Assembly (NCBI GenBank): GCA_020632955.1
Contig: JACKEO010000013.1
Location: 62,001-126,000 of the forward strand
Reading direction: 5' to 3'
Source: Alphaproteobacteria bacterium
GTDB taxonomy: Bacteria; Myxococcota_A; UBA796; GCA-2862545
Length of the DNA: 64,000 nucleotides
Of this stretch, positions 52,800 to 62,803 are shown piece by piece; within the stretch, counting starts at the first letter, position 1, and each line of letters opens with the position of its first letter. A model generated the notes under the pieces. That model ran no database searches and had not been told where the DNA came from. It was given only the letters and a program-made list of their open reading frames with translations. A program made the position numbers and the translations under genes.

Positions 52800-53447
52800 G
52801 TGCTGCTGCGCATCGACCGCACGTGGACGGGCCAGCCGGCCCCCGCCGCAGCGATCCACGCCGCCCGGCAGGGCGACCACGTCGTGCTGCGCGCGCTGGC
52901 GCCCGGCGGCCACGATCCACTCCCCGCCGGACCCCCCGGCCCCACGCCACGCCTCTGGGAGCACGAGGTGGTGGAGTGGTTCTGCGTGGGCGCCGACGGC
53001 CGCTACCTCGAGGTGGAGCTGGGGCCCGGGGGCCACCACCTGGTGCTGCAGCTCGCCGGCGTCCGGCAGGTCACGGCGCAGGGGCTGCCGCTGGACTGCG
53101 ACGCCCGCCGCGTGGAGGGCTGGTGGGCCGCGTGGGCCGCGGTGCCCCTGGCCTGGCTGCCGCCGCCGCCGTGGCGTGCCGCCGGCTTCCGCCTCCACGG
53201 CCCCCCGGAGGCGCGGGTCCACCTGCTGTCCGTGGCCCTGCCCGGCGCCGTGCCGGACTTCCACCAGCCCGGGCACTTCCCGCCCGTGGGCTCGGATCTC
53301 CCTGCCGCGGACGGGCCGGCCGACGCGGAGGCCTGTCTCACGGCGGTCCGAGCGGGCCTCGACGGCGGCCCACCACCCGCCACCCTCGTCGCGTGGCTCG
53401 CCTCGGCCCGGAAAGGGGGCGCAGGCCGCGCGCGGGGCGGGCTATGA
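52800..53447 (+). CDS. UPF0462 (C4orf33-like) family protein
   Basis: 215 residues from a GTG immediately after the crotonase stop. The core LWEHEVVEWF...YLEVELGPGGHHLVLQLAG matches the motif of the eukaryotic/bacterial UPF0462 proteins (DOMON/CBM9-like beta-sandwich). This is recognised from memory of the motif, not a search. The rest (FRLHGPPEARVHLLSVALPG, PDFHQPGHFPPV) fits the family end. No signal peptide, so probably cytoplasmic. Function unknown in any organism that I know of. Confidence 0.65.
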   Translation: MLLRIDRTWTGQPAPAAAIHAARQGDHVVLRALAPGGHDPLPAGPPGPTPRLWEHEVVEWFCVGADGRYLEVELGPGGHHLVLQLAGVRQVTAQGLPLDCDARRVEGWWAAWAAVPLAWLPPPPWRAAGFRLHGPPEARVHLLSVALPGAVPDFHQPGHFPPVGSDLPAADGPADAEACLTAVRAGLDGGPPPATLVAWLASARKGGAGRARGGL

Positions 53448-53466
53448 TGCCCCGCCTGCGCCCTGT

Positions 53467-53480
53467 GCTCCCGGAGGAGC
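53467..53480 (+). promoter_or_regulatory. Hairpin holding the ribosome site of the MYXO-CTERM gene
   Basis: GCTCC (53467-53471) and GGAGC (53476-53480) with a CGGA loop; GGAGC is part of the ribosome site for the ATG at 53485. A -10-like TATGAT lies at 53443-53448. Confidence 0.35.
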
Positions 53481-53484
53481 CGCG

Positions 53485-55560
53485 ATGTCCGCCCTCGCCC
53501 TGATGCTCGCACTGTCGGGTCCTGCGCCCGCTGCCGAGGCGGTCCTCCCGCCGTCCACCAAGGTCGACGCGGCCTTCTTCATCGACCTGACCGACAAGGC
53601 GATCGAGCCCAGCAAGACCCTGGGCCTCGTGCAGTCCTACATCCCGGCCAGCATCCCCATCGACAACCTCATCCCGCCCGGCACCCTCGAGGGCAGCGGC
53701 GGCGTCGACCTGCTGGTGATCGGGCTCGACTACAAGTACGGCGTCGAGGATCTCATCGCGGTGCCCTGGCTCGAGCAGGCCTCCCTCGTGCCCACCACGG
53801 GCGAGGTGTGCCGGGCCAACCAGCCCGGCAAGCCCCCCTGGCTCGAGAACGGCTACCTCGACCTCGTGCTGGGTGCGTGGGCCGCGATCAACCCGAGCTA
53901 CCACGCGCCCACCGGCCAGCGCTTCAACGCCGCCCGCGCCTACATGGAGACCACGGTCAGCCTGTTCGGCATCTTCAACTTCGGCGGACCCAGCGTCTCG
54001 TGCGACCTGCGCCTCGACGGGAACAACGGCAAGGGCGAGCCCATCCGGGCCAGCATCAAGGCCCGCATCGGCATGCCCGAGCCGGTGCCCGGCACCTTCA
54101 AGAACGCGGGGTACGTGCCCGTGGAGCGCAGCACGCTCAACGGCGGCACCGGCTACTGCCCGTTCCAGGATCCCACCGACTATGCGCGCGCGATGGGCAC
54201 CGACACCTGCCCGCAGATCGACATCGGCTTCGCCGACTTCGACTGGGCCTTCGAGGTGCCCTTCGACGACATCGACATCGACTGCGGCTGGTTCGCGAAC
54301 TTCATCATCGGCGCCGCCGGCAGCTTCGGCCTGCTCCCCGAGGACCTGATCGAGGAGTTCCTCGGCAGCCAGATCAACGACGAGATCGACGCCGCCCTGG
54401 CCGACGTCGAGACCGAGATCGACGCCGCCATCGCCTCCTTCTTCGTGCCCGAGGACGGCAACAAGTTCACCGCCCCCCTCGACCTGCTGGGCACCCAGCT
54501 CACGGCCGAGGTGTGCGCGCGCGACGCCTTCGTGGTCGACGACGGCATGCGCATCGAGCTCGACGGCCGCTTCATCGGCAGCGAGCTGCCCCACCCCTGC
54601 ATCAGCCGCTACGACCCGGGCGGGTCGCGCAAGACGAATGCGCTCCTCAACCCGAACTACCCGCAGCTGCAGGGCTACGGCATCGACACGGTCGACCCCG
54701 AGGTGGTGGTGGGGCTCGACGACGACTTCCTGAACCAGGCCCTGTACGAGGGCTGGCGCAGCGGCCTGCTCTGCCAGACGCTGGATGCCGAGAACAGCCC
54801 CTTCGAGCTGCCCGGCGGCCTCACCTTCGACACCAACCTCATGAACTCGCTGTCGAAGGACGGCTGGCGCGACTTCTTCCCCGTGGGCGAGCGCGCGAAG
54901 CCGGTCACGCTGGTCACCGTGCCGCGCAAGCCGCCGGTGCTCATCGTGCAGTCCGACCCCGAGGAGGACGTGGGCCTCATCCAGATCGAGGACCTGGGCA
55001 TCAACATGTACGCCGAGGTCGACGGTCGTCAGGCCCGCCTCGTCGGCCTGGAGCTGAACGCGGAGGCCTCGGCCAGCGCCGGCTTCGACACCGTGCTCGG
55101 CATCCTCGGCATGACCGTGCTCGTCGACAGCTCGCGCTTCGTGCCCGAGGTGGTCTACGACGAGCTCAACCCCACGGCCTCGGCCACCTTCGCCAACGGC
55201 CTGGCCACCATCCTCCAGACCATCGTGGGCGCGCTGCTGGGCGACCTGCTCGACGGCCTGCAGTTCAAGCTGCCCACCTTCGCGGGCCTGGGCGTGCAGA
55301 ACATCTTCGTGGTCGCCACCGGCGCGCCGAACCAGGGCGATCCCGCGGTGCTCGACTACCTGGGCGTCTTCGGCTCGGTGGGCGCGGTCACCTACGGCGA
55401 CACCGTGGCCGGCGGCTGCGACCTCTTCGGCGGTGGCGGCGGCAGCGTGGGCGGCATCGGCGACTGCGCGGGCGGCTGTTCCTCCCTGCCGGTCTCCAGC
55501 CGGGTGGGCTGGCTGCTGCTCCCGATGCTCGTCGCGATCTTCCGCCGTCGCGAGGACTGA
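53485..55560 (+). CDS. Large secreted protein with MYXO-CTERM tail, function unknown
   Basis: 691 residues. Signal peptide LALMLALSGPAPAAEA, then a long domain without close motifs. Helical and beta segments alternate (IDLTDKAIEPSKTLGLVQSY, DEIDAALADVETEIDAAIASFF, VCARDAFVVDDGMRIELDGRF), vaguely like BPI/TULIP lipid-binding proteins; this is a weak inference. The tail GGCSSLPVSSRVGWLLLPMLVAIFRRR is MYXO-CTERM-like, so it should be surface-anchored or released. Few cysteines, several in CDLRLDGN and YCPFQDPTDY. No enzyme family recognised. Confidence 0.75.
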   Translation: MSALALMLALSGPAPAAEAVLPPSTKVDAAFFIDLTDKAIEPSKTLGLVQSYIPASIPIDNLIPPGTLEGSGGVDLLVIGLDYKYGVEDLIAVPWLEQASLVPTTGEVCRANQPGKPPWLENGYLDLVLGAWAAINPSYHAPTGQRFNAARAYMETTVSLFGIFNFGGPSVSCDLRLDGNNGKGEPIRASIKARIGMPEPVPGTFKNAGYVPVERSTLNGGTGYCPFQDPTDYARAMGTDTCPQIDIGFADFDWAFEVPFDDIDIDCGWFANFIIGAAGSFGLLPEDLIEEFLGSQINDEIDAALADVETEIDAAIASFFVPEDGNKFTAPLDLLGTQLTAEVCARDAFVVDDGMRIELDGRFIGSELPHPCISRYDPGGSRKTNALLNPNYPQLQGYGIDTVDPEVVVGLDDDFLNQALYEGWRSGLLCQTLDAENSPFELPGGLTFDTNLMNSLSKDGWRDFFPVGERAKPVTLVTVPRKPPVLIVQSDPEEDVGLIQIEDLGINMYAEVDGRQARLVGLELNAEASASAGFDTVLGILGMTVLVDSSRFVPEVVYDELNPTASATFANGLATILQTIVGALLGDLLDGLQFKLPTFAGLGVQNIFVVATGAPNQGDPAVLDYLGVFGSVGAVTYGDTVAGGCDLFGGGGGSVGGIGDCAGGCSSLPVSSRVGWLLLPMLVAIFRRRED

Positions 55561-55611
55561 TCGCACGCCGCGGCCGGCCAGCGCACACGCACCGGCTGCC
55601 GCCCCGGCGGG

Positions 55612-58176
<2,565 letters not shown>

Positions 58177-58229
58177 CGCGTGCTCCAGGGGGCGTGGGAG
58201 CTAACCGGCAGCTGTGCTAGGGGCGCGGG

Positions 58230-59114
58230 ATGCGGGCACGGGCGCGCTTCCACCTCCCCGATGGCAGCAGTGTCGACGTCGGCCACGGCGATCTGATCGG
58301 CCGGCTGTGGTCCGCCACGGTCACCCTCGACGACCCCCGCATCTCCGAGGCCCACGCGCTCGTGAGCCTGCGCGGCGCCACGCTGCGGCTGCTGGCCCTG
58401 CGGGGGCGCTTCGCGGTGCACGGCCGCACCGTGGCCGAGGTGGACCTGGTGCCCGGCCTGCAGCTCACCTTCGCCGACGGACTGGTGGTGGAGGTGGGCG
58501 AGGTGGAGGTGCCCGCCTCGGCGCTGGGCCTCACCACCGACGGCCTCGCCCCCTGCATCCTCCCCGGCACCACCGCCCTCGTGCACCAGCCGGCGCCGGG
58601 CCTCGCGCCCCCCAGCCACGCCGACGCGGTGGCGCTGGTGTGGGCCTCGGCCGAGGGCTGGCGCCTGCGCCCCACCGGTGGCGCCACACGGTCGCTGCGG
58701 GTGGGCGACGCCGTCACCCTGGACGGGCGGGTGTGGCGCGCCGTGGACGTGCGCGTGGGGCACGGCGTGGAGCCCACCCACGTGGAGGGCAGCCTCGACG
58801 GCCCGCTGCGCCTGGTGGCCCGCTACGACACCGTGCACCTCTTCCGGCCCGACCGGGTACCCCTCGTGCTGCACGGCCTGTCGGCCCGCCTGGTGAGCGA
58901 GCTCGTCACCTTCGGCGTGCCGGTCCCCTGGCGCGTGCTGGCCGACGAGCTGTGGCCCGACGGCGGCAGCCGCAAGCAGCTCGACATGGCCCTGGTGCGG
59001 CTGCGCGCCCGCCTGCGCGCGGCCCGGGTGCGTACGGATCTGGTGCGCACCGACGGCAGCGGCGTGGTGGAGCTCTTCCTGCGGCCCGGCGACGTGGTCG
59101 AGGACCAGCAGTGA
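58230..59114 (+). CDS. FHA-domain protein with C-terminal winged helix
   Basis: 294 residues, no signal peptide. Residues about 16-95 look like an FHA domain (IGRLWSATVTLDDPRISEAHALVSLRG, then a GRFAVHGRTV loop), which binds phosphothreonine. The middle is beta-rich. Residues about 205-290 form a DNA-binding winged helix of the BTAD/SARP type (VPVPWRVLADELWPDGGSRKQLDMALVRLRARL). The protein should therefore be a phospho-dependent regulator. Its stop overlaps the kinase start (GTGA), making the kinase its likely partner. Confidence 0.84.
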   Translation: MRARARFHLPDGSSVDVGHGDLIGRLWSATVTLDDPRISEAHALVSLRGATLRLLALRGRFAVHGRTVAEVDLVPGLQLTFADGLVVEVGEVEVPASALGLTTDGLAPCILPGTTALVHQPAPGLAPPSHADAVALVWASAEGWRLRPTGGATRSLRVGDAVTLDGRVWRAVDVRVGHGVEPTHVEGSLDGPLRLVARYDTVHLFRPDRVPLVLHGLSARLVSELVTFGVPVPWRVLADELWPDGGSRKQLDMALVRLRARLRAARVRTDLVRTDGSGVVELFLRPGDVVEDQQ

Positions 59115-61915
59115 ACGGATCCGAGCCCCCCGCGGAGGGGAGCGCCTGGGGCCTGAGCACCCCGGGCGCGGCGCCCGAGGAGGGGCCGCTCGCGACGCCG
59201 GAGGCCGTCCGCTACCACACTACCGGGCGCCTCGGCGCCGGGGGCATGGGCGTGGTGGACGCGGTGCACGACCAGCGCCTCGACCGCGCCGTGGCGCGCA
59301 AGCGTCCCGCGCCCGGCCTCGCACCGGGCCTGGGGGAGGTCCTCCTCGCCCACGAGGCCCGGGTGACCGCACGGCTCGACCACCCCAACATCGTGCCGGT
59401 GCACGATGCCGGCGTGGGCCCCGACGGCCAGCCCTACGTCACGCTGCGACTGCTGCCCGGTCGCACGCTGGACGCGCTGCTCGACGACCCGCAGCGGCCT
59501 CCCCTGCCCCGGCGCGTGCGCCACGTGCTCGATGCGGCGCGCGGGGTGGCCCACGCCCACGACCGGGGCGTGGTGCACGCCGACCTCAAGCCCGCCAACC
59601 TGCTGGTGGGGGAGCACGGCGAGACGTGGGTGGCCGACTGGGGGCTGGCGCACGAGCTGGACGGTCACGGGCCCCCCGTGGCCGCGGGCGCGGGCACGCC
59701 GCCCTTCCGGGCCCCCGAGGTGGAGGCCGGTGCCGCCCCCCGCCCCCCGTCCGACGTGTACGCGCTCGGCAGGGTGCTGGACCGCGTCGCGGGCGGCGAG
59801 GCCGACGAGGAGCTGCTGGCCATCGTCCACCGCGCCACCGCCCCGTCGCCCCGGGATCGCTACGCGAGCGCAGGGGATCTCGCCGAGGACCTGGAGGCGT
59901 GGCTGGACGGTCGGCGCGTGAGCGCCCACGTCTACTCGCCCTGGGCCCTGCTGCGCCGGCTCGTGCATGCCTGGCGCGGTCGCCTGATCGTCGCGGGCGT
60001 GGTGGTCACGCTGCTCGCGGCCGCGCTCGCGAGCGGCGCGCGGCGCACGGCCCTCGAGCGCGACCGCGCCCGCGAGGCGGAGCGGGCGCTGGCACGCACC
60101 GCCGCGGCGCTCTGGGCCGACCGTGCTGCGCAGGCCCTCGCCCAGGGGGAGGACCGTGCGGCCCGCGAGGCCGCGGAGGCCGCGCTCGCGCTGCACCCGG
60201 CGCCGGGCGCCCTCGGCGTCCTCGCCGCCCTGGGACCCGAACCCGTGCGTGGGCCCCTGGTGCCCCTGCCCGGCTGCACCCGGGTGGCGCGCCTCGACGC
60301 GGACGGCGCCCTGTGCGGCGACGGCACCACGCTGCTGCGCCTGGACGACGCCGGCGAGGTGCTGGCACGCTGGCCCGTCGCGGCCACCGACGCCGTGCCC
60401 GTCGCGGGCGACGCGGTCGTGGCCCTGGTGGCCGGACGCCCGGTGCGCCTGCGCCCCGACCGCGAGACGGTCGAGCACCTGGCCTCTCCCGGCCTCGCCG
60501 AGGAGGGCCTGGTCGCCTCCCCGGAGGGCCTGCTGTCCACGCGCATGGTCGTGAGCGCTCCGGGAGCGTGGGGCGCCGACCTCGTCACGCCCTGCCCACC
60601 GCGCGACACGCTCGACGCCATCGCCAGCACCGCGGAGGGCGGGTGGTGGGGGGTGTGCAGCGGTGGGGACCTGGTGCGCGGCAGCCGGACGGGCGCCGCG
60701 CCCGTGCGCGGCCACGGTGCCGGGCTGGCCGACACCATGGCCCTCGTCGCCGTGCCGGGGGCGGGCACGCTGGTGGCGGGCCGGCTCGCGGGCGACGTCG
60801 TGCTGCTGGGGATCGACGGCCAGGAGCTCGCGCGTCTGGACGCCGGCGTCGGCGCGATCCGGCACCTGGCCGTGGCCGGCGACGGCGAGACCGCCGCGGT
60901 GGTGGGCTTCGACGGGCGCGTGCGCCTCGTGCGCCCCCGCGACGGCGCCTGGCTCGCCTCGCCCGGCGTGCCCGGCGCGCGGCAGGCAGCCTGGCGCGAC
61001 GACCACCGCCTGCTGCTCCTCACGCCCGACGGCCTCGTCCACGTGCCCGACGCCCTCGGCGCGCCGCTCACCCGGCTGGTGCTGCCCGACGGACTCAGCG
61101 CCGCTGCCCGGTCCGATGACGGTACGCTCGCCGCCGTCGCCTCGGGCGGTGATGTCCTGGTGCTGGACCCCACCGCCGGCCGCGTCCGCGTCCGCTTTCC
61201 CCAGGTGCACACCCGCACCATCAAGGGCCTGGCCTTCGACGGGACGCGGGTGGTGTCCGGCGCCGTGGACGACGAGGGCGCGCTCGCCTGGCTCGGGCCC
61301 GCAGCGGGCGAGGTGGACCGGCTGGCCCAGGTGCAGCGCCTGCGCCGGGTGGTGCGCACCCAGGCCGGACACCTGCTCGCGGCCTCGTGGATGGAGGCGC
61401 TGATCCGCCTCCCCTCCGGGACGCAGGAGCCCGCGCGCCTGCCGCTCGCCCGTCCCGTGGCCGACCTCGTGGTGCCCCGCGCCGCGCCCGGCGCCTGGGC
61501 CCTCGACGAGGACGGACGGGTCCTCCGGGTGGCCGAGGACGGCGTGGTCACGGCGGTGCTGCAGGTGGACACCGCAGCACGCCTGGCGGTCGCCGCGGAC
61601 GGGGGCCGCGTGGCCCTCGTCACCCCCGTGGGCGTGCAGGTCTGGCAGACCGCGCCGCCCACGCTCCTCGCCACCCACGGCGTGGCGGACGTCACCGCGC
61701 TGGGCCTCGACGCCCACGGAGACACCCTGGCGCTCGGCCACCTCGACGGCACCGTGGCCGTCTGGCAGGTGGGCGAGCACGCGCCGCGGTGGACGGCGCG
61801 CGGTCACCGGGCCCGGGTGGGCGCCCTGCTCCTCGGGGAGGACGGCGCGCTGCTCACCGCCGGATGGGACGGCCTGCTGCGCCGCTGGAGCGCGGAGGGC
61901 GTTCCGCCCTCCTGA
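59111..61915 (+). CDS. Ser/Thr protein kinase with transmembrane segment and beta-propeller
   Basis: 934 residues from a GTG overlapping the FHA gene's stop. Kinase domain about 37-275: GRLGAGGMGVVDAV, VARK (ATP Lys), EARVTARLDHPNIVPV, VVHADLKPANLLV (catalytic loop HAD rather than HRD), VADWGLA (DWG in place of DFG), and AGTPPFRAPEV. It looks active. A membrane span lies near 291-312, then a coiled linker, then WD40/PQQ-like blades to the end (ATLWDLDGTVAVWQ-style motifs such as LAVAGDGETAAVV and LDLDAHGDTLALGHL). The propeller is on the far side of the membrane if the kinase is inside. Likely phosphorylates the FHA partner. Confidence 0.88.
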   Translation: MNGSEPPAEGSAWGLSTPGAAPEEGPLATPEAVRYHTTGRLGAGGMGVVDAVHDQRLDRAVARKRPAPGLAPGLGEVLLAHEARVTARLDHPNIVPVHDAGVGPDGQPYVTLRLLPGRTLDALLDDPQRPPLPRRVRHVLDAARGVAHAHDRGVVHADLKPANLLVGEHGETWVADWGLAHELDGHGPPVAAGAGTPPFRAPEVEAGAAPRPPSDVYALGRVLDRVAGGEADEELLAIVHRATAPSPRDRYASAGDLAEDLEAWLDGRRVSAHVYSPWALLRRLVHAWRGRLIVAGVVVTLLAAALASGARRTALERDRAREAERALARTAAALWADRAAQALAQGEDRAAREAAEAALALHPAPGALGVLAALGPEPVRGPLVPLPGCTRVARLDADGALCGDGTTLLRLDDAGEVLARWPVAATDAVPVAGDAVVALVAGRPVRLRPDRETVEHLASPGLAEEGLVASPEGLLSTRMVVSAPGAWGADLVTPCPPRDTLDAIASTAEGGWWGVCSGGDLVRGSRTGAAPVRGHGAGLADTMALVAVPGAGTLVAGRLAGDVVLLGIDGQELARLDAGVGAIRHLAVAGDGETAAVVGFDGRVRLVRPRDGAWLASPGVPGARQAAWRDDHRLLLLTPDGLVHVPDALGAPLTRLVLPDGLSAAARSDDGTLAAVASGGDVLVLDPTAGRVRVRFPQVHTRTIKGLAFDGTRVVSGAVDDEGALAWLGPAAGEVDRLAQVQRLRRVVRTQAGHLLAASWMEALIRLPSGTQEPARLPLARPVADLVVPRAAPGAWALDEDGRVLRVAEDGVVTAVLQVDTAARLAVAADGGRVALVTPVGVQVWQTAPPTLLATHGVADVTALGLDAHGDTLALGHLDGTVAVWQVGEHAPRWTARGHRARVGALLLGEDGALLTAGWDGLLRRWSAEGVPPS
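61894..61912 (+). terminator. Perfect 8 bp hairpin at the kinase gene end
   Basis: GGAGGGCG (61894-61901), loop TTC, CGCCCTCC (61905-61912), immediately before the TGA stop (61913-61915). No T-run. It may be a weak terminator or a coding-region coincidence, with the convergent lipoprotein gene ending 10 bp later. Confidence 0.35.
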
Positions 61916-61924
61916 TCCACGGGA

Positions 61925-62644
61925 TCACGGCGCGGCGGGCAGCTTCGTCATGTCGGTGGCGCGCACGTCGAGCGTGGTGATCGCCGAGCCGGCGCTGGTC
62001 TGCACGGCCGCGACGGTACCGGAGGCCTGCAGCGTGAGCGTGTCCATCGTCCCGTCCTGGTCGTCGTCCTCGAAGGCGCCCGACACGTCGAGGGTGCCCG
62101 AGCCGAACTGCGACGAGGCCACGGTGCCCGACACCGGGATCAGGTCGCCGAGCTGCGTCACGACGTTCCCCGCGCGGTTGAGCGTGAGCGTGAGCGTCAC
62201 CGTGCCCAGGTTCACCTCGGCGCAGGTGAGATCCACCAGCACGATGTCGGGCGACCCGTCCACCTCCACGTCCAGCGTGAGCTGGCCCGTCATGCAGCGG
62301 TCGACGTTGTTGATGGCGTTGCCGTTGAAGGTGCCCTTCGTCTGCTGCGTGATGTCGATGACGCCCTGCCAGCGCCCGAGCAGGCCCCAGGCGTCCGGCA
62401 CCGGCCCGGTGTCGGAGGTGTCCGAGGTGTCCGAGGTGTCCGAGGTGTCCGAGGTGTCGGACGTGTCCGCGGAGGTGTCGGAGGTGTCGCCGCTGTCGGA
62501 CGTGTCCGAGGTGTCGCCGCTGTCGGACGTGTCCCCGCTGTCCGAGGTGTCGGTGGCATCGGTGTCGTCGCCCTTGTCGTCCCCGGCAGGGGCACCGCAG
62601 GCGGCGAGCAGGGCGAGGCAGGCGAGCAGGTTCCGATCGAGCAT
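61925..62644 (-). CDS. Lipoprotein with DTSDSG stalk
   Basis: 239 residues. Lipobox LLAAC (Cys16), then about 48 residues of Asp-Thr-Ser-Asp and Asp-Ser-Gly repeats (residues 32-79), and a beta-sandwich-like domain (WQGVIDITQQ, LTLDVEVDGSPDIVLVDLTCAEVNLG, VSGTVASSQFGSG). One Cys pair (RCMTGQ and LTCAEV) is possible. No family recognised; the C-terminal domain recalls lipocalin-like or lipoprotein beta domains. Start-codon-adjacent CCCC and upstream GGGG enclose the GGAGG ribosome site. Confidence 0.75.
   Translation of the reverse strand: MLDRNLLACLALLAACGAPAGDDKGDDTDATDTSDSGDTSDSGDTSDTSDSGDTSDTSADTSDTSDTSDTSDTSDTSDTGPVPDAWGLLGRWQGVIDITQQTKGTFNGNAINNVDRCMTGQLTLDVEVDGSPDIVLVDLTCAEVNLGTVTLTLTLNRAGNVVTQLGDLIPVSGTVASSQFGSGTLDVSGAFEDDDQDGTMDTLTLQASGTVAAVQTSAGSAITTLDVRATDMTKLPAAP
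62408..62551 (-). repeat. DTS/DSG-repeat stalk
   Basis: 144 bp coding 48 residues of Asp-Thr-Ser and Asp-Ser-Gly repeats in the lipoprotein at 61925-62644. The 9 bp unit TCCGAGGTG (plus strand) recurs exactly several times near 62415-62450, the most regular array of this kind in the window. Confidence 0.9.
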
Positions 62645-62790
62645 GGGGCACCTCCGAGCGTCCCCGGGTAGCGCCGTGCCGTCCCCACGGAATCCCACCG
62701 ATCTCCCACGAAACGGTGTGGCGGGTCCGCCATCGCGGCGCCTACCGTGCTCGTGGGCGTCACCGGACGTCGGACACGACCTGCACACCG

Positions 62791-62803
62791 GGAAGGGGGT
62801 TCC
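62791..62803 (+). promoter_or_regulatory. Start-codon hairpin with GGGGG loop
   Basis: GGAA (62791-62794) and TTCC (62800-62803) frame a GGGGG loop, the likely ribosome site, and the second arm abuts the ATG at 62804. Only 4 bp of stem, so weak. Confidence 0.3.

Noticed and set aside
62408..62551. Non-coding tandem repeat
   Set aside because: It lies inside a lipoprotein frame, directly after the lipobox region, and keeps the frame throughout.
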